Assembly: GCA_000231825.2 (NCBI GenBank)
Contig: JH720315.1
Location: 140,252-204,251 of the forward strand
Length of the DNA: 64,000 nucleotides
Direction: 5' to 3'
Source: Tetrahymena elliotti 4EA
Taxonomy: Eukaryota > Ciliophora > Oligohymenophorea > Hymenostomatida > Tetrahymenidae
This document shows positions 36,726-49,552 of this stretch, piece after piece. The notes beneath the pieces are model-generated. The model was not told the origin of the DNA. It did not search any database and saw only the letters and a list, made by a program, of their open reading frames with translations. The translations under genes were made by a program, and so were the position numbers. Numbering within the stretch: position 1 is the stretch's first letter; every line of letters begins with the position of its first letter.

Positions 36726-37721
36726 TCATATTGAATCTTATTCTATATTATAACTTTCATCTTCTTCAAATACTTTATTTTACTTTAATGGTTATTTTTG
36801 CTTTTATGATTATTAAATATTTTATCCATTTTCTTTATCATTTTGTTCTTTTGGTTAAATTTGCTACTATTATTATTACAACACTTGCTATACATTTGAG
36901 TCTTGCTACTATGATTGCTATTATATGGGTTAATTCTATTAAATTAAAGAAGATAATGGTGGAGGATTATATAAAGGTTTAGGATCTTCAAAAATTTTTT
37001 TTCTTTATCTTTATCCAACAGGTATTTATTGAGGGAGATTATTAGTATAACCTTAAGGAGGTTTTTAATATAAATTTTAATAAGGCTTAAATATAATATC
37101 ATCAGCATCTTTTTTTATATAAAAATATTTAATATAATTATTTGAATTTGATTAACATTTAATGATTTTTACCAGGTTTATTTGATATCTTTTTCTAATA
37201 ATCTTCATCGTTAGGTGGCTAAGCTGATCCATCTCTATATTCTCTTTTGATTGATTAAATTATTTTCTAATTTTTCTTTAAATAAATAAACTAATTTACG
37301 GATTTGAGAAATAATTAATCAAATTCTTAGGATTTAAATTTGAAGGTAACATATTGACTCCATTCTGTATAATAGTAGTAAATATCTATTTGCGTTATAT
37401 CCTATTTATTATAAAAAATTATAAAATTATCTTAGTAAAATCAATTCATACTTTTCATTTTCTCTAGTTTCTTATCTCTTTAAAAGAAGAGTAATATGCT
37501 GTTAATGATTAGATAAGAAGGTCTTCATTTCATCTAAATTTTCATTTTCCTTTTTCATGTATTCAACCATACTGTTCATATCTGATATTTTAAACCATTA
37601 TCATGTAAATATATTCATATTAATGCTTATATTTTATTTTACCTTTATTTCTTATTTATAAACGCTACTTATATGCTTTCAATTCCTCAACACTAAGAGA
37701 CTTAAAAAATTCCTCATTCAT
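36726..37721 (-). CDS. Small coiled-coil / Gln-Pro-rich protein, unknown function
   Basis: The model encodes 254 aa from an ATG at 37721 (MNEEFFKSLSVEELKAYKQR) to a TGA at 36726-36728. Four short introns are placed by frame: 37582-37642, 37402-37451, 37244-37299 and 37109-37172. The N-terminal 80 residues are a charged coiled coil (MNSMVEYMKKENENLDEM). A central conserved-looking block contains NLINYFSNPEYRDGSAQPP. The C-terminal third is Gln-rich (many TAA/TAG codons) and ends EDESYNIEQDSI. No family was recognised. The long plus-strand frame at 36689-36982 is its shadow. Confidence 0.7.
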
Positions 37722-38580
37722 TTTATACACTTTTATGCTAAAATATTGATAATGTTGATTATTTTAAATTAAAATTTTTAAAAATTTGATTTGCTTTGAT
37801 TAATCATAATCAATTATAGATAGATGTTAGTTAACAAAAATATTTCTATTCAGATTGATTTTTCTAAAGAAATGAACTGATTCAAATACTTTCTACTATT
37901 TTACCATCAAAACTATTTCTAATCATAAATAGCTCCTTTAATTTTAATTATTTTAAAAAAATTAATTATTTTAAATACTAAAATAAAAAAAATATTTTTA
38001 GAATACAATATTTAATTAATAGTATGGTTATTTATATATTAGAATCTGATGATAGTGTTACTTGAGATAGCCTTTATGATAAATTTAAGATATTTTGACA
38101 TAATATTTATTAAACATACTTAAATTGAGTGTTTTTTAATACTAGTATGTAATAGATGTTATCAATATCTGATAATTGGATACATAATAAAATATTTAAT
38201 TAATTTTAAATATAAAGAAGAACATTATTTTTAATTAATATTAATTAATACAGAATAAATGATAGATAGAGATAGATAATAGAATACTCTGAATTTGTAT
38301 ATTTCTTATAATTTCAAAAATTAGATATCTTTTAGATTGCTAACATTAAAATAGATAGATGCGTTGTATATAAAAATAAGGTTTTTGAAATAAATAATAT
38401 AAAGAACAATTTATTTGTTTATTAAATTAAATCAATAAGAAAAGTTTTAATTATATAATTTTTTATTATCAAAATTTACAAAAATTCTAGGACAAAGATA
38501 ATAACTTTAAAACTTTCAATTATTTGAAAAAAGGGTATTCAAGGATTAAAACAATTTTAAAATAGTCTATAGTTAGTTAA
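37722..38580. other. Divergent promoter region, no gene seen
   Basis: This spacer lies between a minus-strand and a plus-strand gene, so both promoters should be here. It contains only A/T-rich sequence with GATA-rich stretches around 38250-38360 (GATAGATAGAGATAGATAATAG). Nothing else is supported. Confidence 0.5.
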
Positions 38581-40616
38581 ATGGATTAAAAAATCTTTTA
38601 AGAATTGATTAAGCCTTTTGAGCAACACTTTAATGAGGTACATAAGAGATATTTTTATTATAATCCAAATACAGGATAATCTGTATGGGAACTTCCATCT
38701 GAAACCCTAGATAAGCTTAAGAACTTTGAAAAAACATATCAATAAGAAAAGCAAAAAAACTTGAGTGTCAATGAAATAAGCGAATAAAAAAATAGTGGTG
38801 TTAATCAAGATAAAGAAGCATCATAAGATCAAACTGAATAAAAATTATTAGAAATGGTCAAAATGTAGATTTAAAAAGAAAAGCTTAGAAAAAATGAAGA
38901 TGATTAGGATGAGCAAGAATAAAAAGTATTAAAAAATGAAGGAGAAAAATAGAGTCGTTCAAGATCTCAATCTTAGAGTCAAGAAGATGTTTTTAATGAC
39001 AATAAAGAAGAAGAAGAAAATTAAAATAATGAAAATACCAGTGTATAATAAATTAATTAAGAAGAGAATTTGAACACCTTAGATAAATATATTTCTAAAG
39101 GATTGCAATAACAAATTTCTAAAAGAGGTGAAAAAGATATTTCTAAAATTTTATCAAGACCTTCAAGAAAATAAATTGAATAGTCCTTAGCTGACAAATA
39201 TGCTTACAAAGAAGGAGATCAAGAATACAATATTTGGTATGGAAAACATTTATCAGATACTAGAGACACTGTTAGAGATCATAAAACTCCAGCTGAAACT
39301 CGTTGTAATTCAGAACTTGACTCAGGATACACAAAAGCAGATCTAACTGATCGCTACAGTGCTTATTTCTGCCATCATTGGGCAAAAGGTTGCTGCTCTG
39401 AGGGTTAAAATTGCAGGTAAACCTTCATTAGATACATTCATTCAGATGTTTAATATTTATTACTTCATTATAAGAAGAAACTATTTTTTATTTTTTCAGG
39501 ATTTTTACCAAATACTAAATAATCCTTAAAGATATTAATAAATATTCTCAAAAAACCATTTCTTATTCTTAAAGTTTTTTATTAAACTTAATTTTAAAGA
39601 AGGATTTTTAAATTTATTTGATAATTCTTTGAAATATTAATTTACTTCATTGTTTGTTAATTAGATATTTCCATCGTGTTCCTGCTTTAGCTGAGTGTAT
39701 GACAATAGATAACAGTCGTGATGTTTTCGGAAGATAGAGACATGATAAGCATAGAGAAGATAGAGGTGGTGTTGGTTCTTTCATGTATGAAACAAGAAGT
39801 ATTGAAATAAAAGATTTTAAAGCACCAACTGAAGGAATAGGTGTAATTACTTAAATGTATGAAATTTTATATCGTCATTTTAGTGAATGGGGTGATATCG
39901 AAGATATCAAATATCTTCCTAATTAAGGTAGAGCTATTATTAGATATGTGCATAGATGCATGGCTGAGTATGCCAAAGAAGCTATGCAACACTAGGCTTT
40001 AGACGAAGGAGAAGTAATCAATATTAAATGGTTTTTAGAACATCTTGACACAGAAAATAAAGAAAAATATAATAAGGAGCATTATGAATAACTAAAAAGG
40101 GTAGTTGATAAATAAAAACGTGAATAAGAATTAAAGTAAAAAGCTGAAGAAGCTAATTTGAAAAAGTAATAACATCTATTAAAAAGATAATAATACTTGG
40201 CATAAAAAAAATACAATTAAGAATAGCAATTGATGAAATAAAATGTTGAATTACTAAACTAAGTATTTGCTGATGATGACGATGAAGAAGATGATGGATA
40301 TAATGAAGATAAAGATTTCGATTATTAAGAAAGCAAGAGTAGAAGCAGGAGTAGAAGTAGAAGCCATGATAAAAAATAGAAAAAAAGTAAGGATAGAGAA
40401 GGGGGATAACAAGAAAAAAGAGGATAAGATTATTAATATCCAAAAATATCTTAATAACCCCAATATGGATAATACACCTAAGAGCAATAATAAGAATTTG
40501 CAAATTATTATCAACAGCAATAGTAAGCATAATAGATGTATTACCAATAATATTATCAATACTACTAATAAAATTAAGAAACAGATCAACCTTTAGAATT
40601 TAATAAGAAAAAATGA
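38581..40616 (+). CDS. CWC2: CWC2/RBM22-type pre-mRNA splicing factor with an N-terminal WW domain
   Basis: The model encodes 595 aa with one 248-nt intron (39417-39664, phase 2). At about residues 18-45 there is a WW-like module (EVHKRYFYYNPNTGQSVWEL). A charged RS/Gln-rich linker follows. The conserved CWC2 core then has the torus region (DTRDTVRDHKTPAETRC), a CCCH zinc finger (CHHWAKGCCSEGQNCRYFH; the intron lies between Arg and Tyr) and an RRM (YEILYRHFSEWGDIEDI, GRAIIRYVHRCMAEYA). The C-terminus is a coiled coil, a DE-rich patch, an SRSRSRSRS run and a Gln/Tyr-rich tail. In yeast and humans this protein binds U6 snRNA/intron RNA in the catalytic spliceosome. The WW domain is not usual in fungal Cwc2. 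The minus-strand ORFs at 40153-40589 are shadows of the low-complexity tail. Confidence 0.92.
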
Positions 40617-41489
40617 TTCTAATTTCATGTTTTATTTTGAAATTCTTATTTATGCAACCAAAAAAAGTTTATATCTGTTTATAAAAATAACTAAAAGTTT
40701 ACTTAATTTGCTTTAAGCAAAGATCTTGATAATATTCTTCTACATTCAAAATTTATTCTGTTTTTTCATAATAGTCTATGTTAAAAAGTTATTCTGCATT
40801 TCTACTTTTCAAATAGATATTTTAGAATAAAATAAATGAATTAAAATCTAAAAAATCAATATTATTTTTAATCTTTTCAATCTAAATTAATTCTTTTATT
40901 ATCTTCATTTGCTACGATATTAATTTTAACTTTCAAGAAATCATTTTCATTATTTAAATCCTTTTTTTAAATCATGTAAAAAATTGCTCATCCTTAAAAA
41001 TTAAAATTTTAAATCTGTGTTAAAAAATAAGTTTAATTTAGAAAATTCTAAGTAAAAATATATCATTTTCAAATATGCTTAAACATTTTTTGCAATACTT
41101 TACATTTTTTAAATTAAGCCAGGAACTTTTATCCTACCAGTTTTTTAAAATTATTTAAAAAATGGTGTATTTAATGGTATTTTCAAGATATATTGTTAAA
41201 TTAGATATTTTGGTTAGTAGAGCCTAATTAAATAATTAAGATATAGTATTAAATAATTGATTTTTATTACACAAGGAATAAAGTACTAAATATCTACATA
41301 AAAAATATTAACTTTTCAATATAAAACAACAAAATTTAACTCTAAATGATAAGAATTAATAAATCTATATATTATATTTAGAGGTGTTTTTCTTTTGTGA
41401 AAAAGTAACATGTTAGTTTCTTGAAATAAAATGAAGAGGTGAAAGAAATAAAAGTTTTGGATAGTGATCTACAGTATTTAAATAATTAG
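40617..41489. other. Intergenic, possibly with an unseen first exon of the next gene
   Basis: The spacer is A/T-rich. An open frame without ATG extends upstream of the chosen start of the next gene (from about 41395, including EEVKEIKVLDSDLQYL), so a short upstream exon or a longer N-terminus may lie here. Confidence 0.4.
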
Positions 41490-42694
41490 ATGAAAGAAAA
41501 CGAAAAAGAGTTAATAGAGGAGTTAGATAGCGATCCTACAAACTATGAAATCAAAAGTAAACTCTAATCAAAGATTTTAATAATTTTTTTTAATTTTAAA
41601 AGCTAAATGTGCTGTTGCTACCTCTTTGAGAAGAGCTTTACAACATGAAATAAAGGATTACTTAAACAATAAATAAATTATAGATTAAACAAAGAATGAA
41701 CTTTTAGTAATTTAATATTTTTTAACAATTACTTTTACTTTGAAAATAACGAAATTCAGCAAGCTAGTAAAATTATTAAAATTATTTTTTAATCCAAAAG
41801 AAATGTTTTTCAGAAAAGGGATTCTTTTTATTAGAAAATTCAAGAAAACCAGTTCTGTAGTTGATTAAAAGAATAGGAACAAAATAAGTAGAAATTCTAT
41901 TTAGAGCATAGTAATATATATATTCAAAAAAAAAACAAAAAATAACTTTTGATTAAATTATTAATATTTGATAATTATAATAGTGAAAGACATCATACTT
42001 TAAATCCAAATGAATAAAGATTCTTGCATTATAATGAATTGGATTAAGCTAAGGATATATTAGATATTAGATTTGAAAATTAATATTTCAACTCTTTACA
42101 TTCAGAAAGAGAAAAAATTGCTAAAGATTTAATTTTAGACTAAAATAATCCATTTGGAAATCCTCTTGAAGAATATAGCTTCACATTTTTGGTAATTTAT
42201 TTGTTGATAAACTTTTGATAATATTCAAATTTTATTCATTTTAAACTATAAATTGATAAATTAATTTCTATTTTTAGGTTGTTGTTAAGGATAAGTCAGA
42301 AGTAGAAGAATATGTCGTATATGAATGTGAAGAATCTTTTGGAGAAATTACTATTTAAAGTGTAGGCATTTATGAAAGCCATAGCTAAATAGAAAATATC
42401 CTAAAGCATAAGTACATATCAGAGCTTAAATAAGACAGTAGATTAAATATTTAAAAAGTATATAAACCTAAATTCATTAATTTATCAGAAGTAATTATTT
42501 TATTTTATTTTCAATTATAATTTTAACAAATTTTATTTAAGAAATTGTAACAAGCATTCTTAGAATATCTAAATAGCTTTGACATAGACATAGAATTAGT
42601 TTAAAGTATCCATAAAGCTAGTATTTATAAACAACAAAATTTGTTTGTAGAATGGCTCTTTAATACCCACTAAATTGCTGTAGATTTAGATTGA
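41490..42694 (+). CDS. MAM33: Mitochondrial glycoprotein family protein (p32/MAM33)
   Basis: The model encodes 284 aa in six exons; introns are 41557-41602, 41707-41800, 41911-41983, 42192-42277 and 42491-42541, with the frame kept throughout. The family signature is at the C-terminus: LQQAFLEYLNSFDIDIEL, then a helix and KQQNLFVEWL. This matches the end of p32/MAM33 proteins, acidic trimeric mitochondrial-matrix proteins linked to ribosome and respiratory-chain function. The middle (GNPLEEYSFTFLVVVKDKSE) is typical of the beta-sheet region, and an N-terminal helix precedes it. The chosen start (MKENEKELIEELDSD) is not a good presequence and the frame is open upstream, so the true N-terminus may be longer. 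Confidence 0.85.
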
Positions 42695-42990
42695 AATTAT
42701 AGAAATGTTAAAATAAAATATTATTTGCAATCAAAATTTATTGTATATTATTTATATATTGTTACTTTTCCTCTTTAACTTTTAGTTACTAAAATCTCAT
42801 TCAATTGTTCAAATCTTCATTATTGAGAATATTTAATTGTATTTTATTTAACATGTAAATTTTGGTAAAAAATGAAAAAATATGGTTGTTTTGTTAGAAT
42901 AATTAAATAAAACTATCAAACTATATAAAGCGTTCATAGAAATAATCATAAAATTATTTTTGTTGTTAATTGATATACTTTTGATTAATC

Positions 42991-43845
42991 TCAAAAATCA
43001 TATAGTTGTTTCTTCTTTTCTTTAGCATTTTTTCTATTTTCTTATATTTTTTTAATATTCTTTTTAGGAACTACTGAGAAACCATCTTCATCAACTTAAA
43101 ACTTTCTTTTTTCTTCAATTTATTCATCTTCATCTTCTTTATTATTCTTGCTTTATTTAGATGCGTTTTGATTCTTTGGTTAGGTTTCTTCTTCCAATTC
43201 TTCTTCTTCTTGTTGCTCAACTTCTTCTTTCTTATTTGATTACTCTTGATGAGCTCCAGCCTTTTGAGCTTATTAACTTTCCTATTTGTTTTCCTATTAA
43301 TCTGATTTATCTTTATTCTTTTTTACTTTCTTAACCTTACTAGCTTCAATTTATTTAAAAATTTCATCTTTTTACTTATCAAGCAATTAAATCACTTTTT
43401 TTTCAGTATAGAGTCTAGGTTCAATTAAGTACTAGAAGAAAAAGACCAAAGAGAGAGCAAAATGGTAGTATTTTTCAAGATATTCATTAGATTCGAATTA
43501 TTATTTGTTGATTCCATAAATGAAAAAAATGAAAACAAAAATTATTCCTGAGAGATATCTGAAAATAACAGCTCTATATTATATAGAGAAACCAGCGAGT
43601 ATGTAGAACAAACCTACATTAACAATAAATTATTTTTGAGCCTATTAGCTTACAACTTAAAATCTATTTAAATCAAACTTTTGTTCACCTAAAACTAGCT
43701 ACTAAAGAGAGTTAACTCTAGTCATGGTTAAATTCCATGACTAAGTATATAATTCTGTTGATTATTACTATTCAAAGTTAATGAAAGTAATACCTTTAAT
43801 TGCTAATAAAGTAAAAACTAGTGTTGTAACTACCTTTTAAAACAT
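42991..43845 (-). CDS. Small polytopic membrane protein with charged cytosolic tail, unknown
   Basis: The model encodes 284 aa without introns, from an ATG at 43845 (MFQKVVTTLVFTLLAIKG, signal peptide or anchor) to a TGA at 42991-42993. Hydrophobic segments lie at about residues 4-20, 88-103 (VGLFYILAGFSIQYRA), 105-122 (IFRYLSGIIFVFIFFIYG) and 138-154 (YHFALSLVFFFQYLIEP). The C-terminal 130 residues are Lys/Glu/Gln-rich and end KKNIKKIQENRKNAKEKK. The overall plan suggests an ER membrane protein with a long cytosolic coiled tail, but no family was recognised. The 43878-44102 plus-strand frame upstream is not supported. Confidence 0.8.
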
Positions 43846-44787
43846 TATTTATTTATTTATTTAGTTTTTTTAATCTTTTGATCAATTATCAATTTATTAT
43901 CAAACTTTCAATTTTTAAAAAAAAGATATTTAAGTTAAAAACAAGCAAGATATTTTCCTTATTAAAAATAAATATATTAAATAATATCTGTCTAAATCTT
44001 TTTATGCGTTCATCATCTATTTTTAAATCCACGTATTTTATTAGTGCTCTTATGTTATTTTACAGAGATCTAATAAATAAACCAAATAAAATAATTTTCT
44101 AAACAAGAAAAAAATATACAGAGATTTTTATGATGACGAATGATATTTAATTTGAATTAATGAGAAAATAATTATTTTTTTAATTATAATCATCAAAGAT
44201 AAAAACTTTTACTTTATCGCTTTTCAATGTTAGCCAAATATTAGAAATTATTAGAAAAATAATAATAAATAAAACTTTAAAGACTTTATAAAAGATTTGG
44301 AATAAAAAGCTTTTTATTATGAAAAATTCTGCAATCAAATTATTAGTGATTTTAATTTAAAATAAGTTTTATTTGTTTTAAAATAACTAAAATAAAAAAG
44401 TATCTGTTTTAATACAATGAATGTTAAATTACTTGAGTTAATAAATATTGAATATTATTGAAATTGCAAAATTAAAATGAATTATTTGCAACACAAAATA
44501 GAAAAAAAGTTTTAAAGAGAAATGAGAATTGATAAAAATAGAATAGGATTTTTTGTAAAAGTAATAGAATATAAAATTGTAAAAGTACAGATTAAATTTG
44601 CTATTAGTGAATTAAAAATAATGATTTAATGAACTACGATAATATTTCTTATCAATCTCAGTTTTAAAATTAGAGATTGAATTAATCTAAAAGCAAATAT
44701 TTATTCTATTAATTTATTATTTTTGACTAATATTATCTAAAATATAAATCAAGCAAACAATTCAATTAATAAACAAATCAAAAAGAA
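43846..44787. other. Divergent promoter region, no gene seen
   Basis: A/T-rich DNA between divergently transcribed genes. A 74-codon plus-strand frame starting at 43878 consists of Ile/Phe/Lys/Leu-type filler and is not supported. Confidence 0.5.
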
Positions 44788-45111
44788 ATGGGAGGAGTTT
44801 AAAGAAGAAAGGGAACTAAGGGAAAGAATAAAAATTTCCATAGAACATTTAAAACTAGACATTACAGAAGAGATTAAGACTAGGTTCATGAAGATATTAA
44901 GCCTGAAAACCAAGAAAAGTGGCTCAACTAAGAAGTTAACGAAGATTTGCCAGGTCTTGGTCAATATTATTGTATCCCATGTGCAAGATATTTCAACAAT
45001 GAAGAATCCTTAAAGACTCACTAAGCTACTAAAGTTCATAAAAAATCAGTAAAGAGAGCTAATGAAAAACCTTACACTATTGAAGAAGCTGAAGAGTGTG
45101 GCAAATTCTGA
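44788..45111 (+). CDS. BUD20: BUD20/ZNF593-type C2H2 zinc-finger ribosome-biogenesis factor
   Basis: The model encodes 107 aa without introns, starting MGGVQRRKGTKGKNKNFHR. A basic N-terminus is followed by DLPGLGQYYCIPCARYF and a single C2H2 finger (CIPCARYFNNEESLKTHQ, then H of KVH) and a C-terminal EKPYTIEEAE motif. In yeast, Bud20 binds late pre-60S particles and aids nuclear export; human ZNF593 is the orthologue. Size and the GQYYC...LKTH spacing match the family. The minus-strand frame at 44749-44964 is its shadow. Confidence 0.92.
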
Positions 45112-46222
45112 GAATATGATTATTTTGAAAGTATTTGATAACTGCTTGTTAGAGATGAGTTGAATACGATGCAAATATAATTTATAATTTTTCTAAGAAT
45201 TATACACTAAAATTAAAAAAATGAATTAGAAAATAAATTTTATTAATAAAAAATCAATCAATCAATTAATCTATCATTGAAAGTTTCTATTGTATATATC
45301 TTACATCTATATTTATAGTCTATTATCTTTGTTTTACACAGATTTTATCTTAATTCTACTTTCATTTAAAATAACTTCAAGTCCATTCAAAAATCTATCC
45401 AAATAAATATTCTGAGTTAAATCTCATCAGAATTTCCAAAAGCAACTATTTTTCATCTTTTCTTACTTAACATTATTTAATTTCTCCAAAAAAAAAATAA
45501 ATGAATAAAAAGATAAAATTATTTCTCAATCTTCACAAAATCAAAATAAAATTTCTTCTTATCTAACAAATTCTTTTATTAATAATTATTGTAATTATTC
45601 ATTTTTTATTTGGTTTTTTATTCTTTTTTGATTTTTTGAAAAAAATTTGATAACTTCCTGGCTGATCTTATACATTCAAAAGAAATATTTTTAGTAATAT
45701 AAAAAATTATGGTATTCTATTTTATTAAAGTTAAATTAAAATGAATGAGAGCTTATCACATTATTGATATTTTTGTGAAATAAATTAAAATAAATAAAGT
45801 GGTTTATTTTAACAAAACTAAAATAGATTTAGCTTGATGAATTTAATATGTAAAATTTAATATAGGAACTAATAAAATAAAGGAAGATAGAATTTGTTAA
45901 ATATTTGATTAATAAATTAAATAGATTGATTTATAAAAAGTAATTAATAAATACCATATATACTGAATATTTAAATTTTTTTAATATTTGAATATAAATT
46001 GTATCAATCCATCAATAATATTTCATTTTTATTTGGTTAAGCTTTCATAATATCTTTAATAGATAATTATCTAGTTATTGAAGAAACTAATTAGCTTTTT
46101 TTTATAAACTTATGTTATATGCGAAATAATAGAGATGGATTTTACTATTACTATTTATTTTTAGACATTTAGTGTTCATTCATAAATATCTTTTTTATTA
46201 AAATTTATATTTTAAAATTATC
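45112..46222. other. Spacer between convergent genes, no gene seen
   Basis: About 1.1 kb of A/T-rich DNA with T-rich and A-rich tracts. No frame under the ciliate code has coding composition. Confidence 0.5.
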
Positions 46223-49200
46223 TCATTTAAAGTAACCTGCAAGAGATACTTAAACTCCTCCTTTTTTACTTTTCTTCTTTACTCCTACAACTTTTAAGTT
46301 AGAAATGTCATGCACATCAACATCTTCACTACCAGGACCATTCCACTAATTAGAATCTTATTTAGCAGGGTTATTTTTATTATTTTGTTATTGTTATTTG
46401 GGTTAAGGCTTCTCTTCTTCAGTAAATAATGTTGGTTATTTTTCTTATTTTAATAAAATAGAATTTATTTATTTATTTGCTAATTTTAAATATTAAATTA
46501 CTTTTAGGAACAGTGAATGGTTACAAAGGTTTTCCTCCACCTAAAGTTGGGAACTCTTCTTTTAAAACTTAAGTAACTCTAATTTTAGTGTCTTGGGATT
46601 CATAAAGGAAAGGATTTTCATTAGCTTTTTCCCAATTATTCATTACATTTAGTTTTTTTTATACTTCTTTTTCATTTTTAGGTTTTTCCACTGGTAAAGT
46701 AGGCTCTGGTTTAACCTAGGAAGCAGGAACAACCTTCTTTTATTAAGGATTCATAGATGGGAATTCATAAATATCCTAAGTATCAATTTATTGTGCCTTG
46801 GATTAGCCACCAGACTTAGATATAACACTTGTCTTTTAAATTATACCTATTTATGATTTTTATTCTTCTTCCTAATATTCTTCATCTACATTTTCTCCCT
46901 TAGGATAGAATTAGTTATATATGTCTGGGTGACTATTGAAATAATCTTTCAACATATTAACTGATATTTATTATCTATCCTTTTGAATATCTTTTCCATT
47001 CAATAGATCATCACAATAACTCCTATTAAATATTTTAAATATTTGATTAAATTCTTTAAAAATCAACTTTTAGCTATTGAAAAACTAAATAAAATCAATA
47101 AATAAGCAATTGTTTTCGTTACACATAGACGTAGAGATGAAGTATTTCATGGTTGGGAATAGTATCTAAGAGATCATGAACCTTTTTGAAATCTGAAAAG
47201 AAAACTTTTCTTAAAATCATAGAATTGACATCGACTGAGACACCAAAGTTAGAGATAAATTTAAGCTTGGCCATTTCTTTGGTTTTAACTCTTCTTAAAA
47301 TTTCAATGAGCTAGAATCTTCTAGATCTATCCATTTTTAAATCTTTTAAGTTTAATTTAAGTTTGCTGCTTTTGATACGAGATGAAAGTTAATCTTCAAT
47401 AAATGTTCTAAATTTAGAGAAGAATTCTTTATATGTTGAAGAGGTATTAATCAAATTTTAATGCTAAATTATTTTATAAAAATGTGATTAATATTCATAA
47501 TTGTGTCTTCTTATTTAGAATTACTTTAGTAGGCAATTATTTAATTTAAGACATATAAACATCATCTAATTCCTTTTAAAGAGCTTCGTACTTTTAATTC
47601 AAACTTGCTGCCAAGACTGGAAGTAATCTTAAAGCTATTCCTTTTCCTACATATCCTTCAAACTTGGCATAAAATTCTTTAGCTGATAATTTTTTCTTTT
47701 ACATAAAGCTCTTTGATAATTCAATATCATCATATTTGTCTTAATCTAAAACAAATCCAAGTTTTCCTAATAATAAATCATCATTTATGTTATGGATTTA
47801 ATGGTATCTTAAAAGTGGAATATCCTCTTAAAATACTTCATCACTTTTTGTTCTATAATTATTTAAAATATATTAAAAAATGTACCTTAGTTTTTTACAA
47901 TTTAATTAATTTCATAGCTTTTTAAACATCTTCTCACAAATTTTCTCAAACAAGAAAATTTGAGAGTGAGGTGGTGGGTATAAAAGAATAATAATGAAAA
48001 ATGAATTGCAGTATAAAAAGATTACGATGATTTTCTTTTGCTATTAGTATTGTTTTTGGATCTATTGTTATTTCTTCCACCTCTTTAGGATTTTTATTCA
48101 CCATAATTTTCTTCATAGTATTGCTAAAGGATGTCAGTTTCTTCCTTTATATATTTTTCATCATATTTTTGACAATAAAAATCTCTATAGTCAATAGGTT
48201 CATCTTCATGGGCATCAACTTAAGTATTTTTCATTTTGGTTTTTCTTAAAGAAAGGAATTGAGATTCAAAATCAAGACCTTCTTTGTCTTTAATAAGATC
48301 ATCCTTTCCTTGTCTTTTAATTTCTGAGCCGTTTCCGAAATCAAAGCCAGTCATAGTTGTAAGATTAATTTGACTAGTTAAAATTAAAATTAAAATAGGT
48401 AATTTTTTTTATTTTATTAAATTTTGCTTACTTAGCAGTATGCTTTTTAGAGTTATTTTAGTTATGAACCTTGCAGTTGTGCATTTCTAATTCAGGGGCT
48501 GTTTTAAAAACTATGAATGAATTGCTTCTGCATGATTAGTCTTCACAAAGATAGTGAGACATTCTAAAATGCTTTTCTAAAGTTGAGTAGTTCTTATAAT
48601 AAACGTATTTATATTCTGGACCACAAACGTGGCATGTGAAGTGGTCAGGCATATGCTTAACGATAGCTTCTTCATCATAAAATTGTTTCAAGCAAAACTT
48701 TTTTATTGATAAAAAATGAATTTCAGCAAAACAAAATAGTATTTTTTTACTTTGCATTCAGGATGGAAGAAATAAACATTTCCATCTTCATCAAAATCTC
48801 CTTTTTTAGTATGTTTCTCTAAGCCAGGTTGTGTGTATAATCTCTATTCTGACAAAACACAGGTCTTGTAATCTAAGCAAATATCACTTTTTTTAAAAGA
48901 TGTTAAAAAAAATTATATTTTATTCGTTGCTATTTAAGTTAATTTTACCATAAATAACGTTAATGCTTTTCCTTCAAATGTTTTTTTAAATTTGCAAGAC
49001 TCTAAAATGTGTTATTTTCTTCCTTACATCCTTATGCGAAGCACTTAATTTCAACAAGCTGTTTATTTTAAATAAAATACCATTTAGATTTAGTTTTAAT
49101 TAATAATAAAGGTTTACCTTTTTCAAATCTTCATAAATCTAATCAGTTGTTGCATAAATACCAGCTTTTTCCTATTTTTGTATGTATAATGTTAATTAGA

Positions 49201-49552
49201 TATTTTGCTTTAGACATAATTAATATTTACATCAAAAACATCTAAACCCTCTAACTCGAATTCATTAAAGTCAGCATTAAAATCGTCAGTAATGATCAAA
49301 TCTGTATTCAAACTCTATTTTATATGAGAAATAAAAATCGATCAAAGAAAACTAATTTTATTTTGATAAGTAAGTAGGAAAAAAAAAGGAGCAGGAATTT
49401 ACATTGCACAAAGGACATGAAATATTCTAAGTAAATGTTCTCATCTTATAGTGACATTTATAACACATTTCCTTGTGATTGCACTAACCTAAACCAATGT
49501 ATTAAATCTGGTCATAACAAAGAACGCACTCCTTTTTTCTAGATTCAGCCAT
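46223..49552 (-). CDS. ZNF598: ZNF598/Hel2-type RING E3 ubiquitin ligase (ribosome-collision sensor)
   Basis: The ORF starts MAESRKKECVLCYDQIQYIG. The RING has Cys9, Cys12, Cys24, His26, Cys30, Cys33, Cys46 and Cys49. Several C2H2-type fingers follow (ECFAQGCK-like at about 49050, HFTCHVCGPEYKYVYY at about 48620, LEKHFRMSH, ELEMHNCKVH). Next come an MTGFDFGNG segment (48352 leftwards), a basic RGGRNNNRSKN stretch, a helical domain (KLSAKEFYAKFEGYVGKG, 47550-47700) and a C-terminus with EEFPTLGGGKP and KKKSKKGG. In yeast and humans this ligase ubiquitinates 40S proteins on collided ribosomes to start quality control. The gene has about eight to ten introns. The one joining KRKSS to TKSDEVFQ (about 47853-48027) is inferred from frame; otherwise a separate gene could start at 47915 (MKLIK). 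End is TGA 46223-46225. Exact small exon limits are approximate. Confidence 0.85.

Noticed and set aside
36689..36982. Hydrophobic 97-codon plus-strand ORF that looks like a membrane protein
   Set aside because: It is antisense to the Gln-rich end of the small coiled-coil protein gene, whose frame is supported by four consistent introns.
40153..40596. Three overlapping ORFs (both strands) in the CWC2 tail
   Set aside because: Shadows of the low-complexity Gln/Asp/Ser-Arg coding region of CWC2.
47853..47915. Separate gene starting MKLIK at 47915
   Set aside because: The frame also works, but a phase-2 splice from 48027 joins the same downstream exon to the ZNF598 frame and yields the known domain order.
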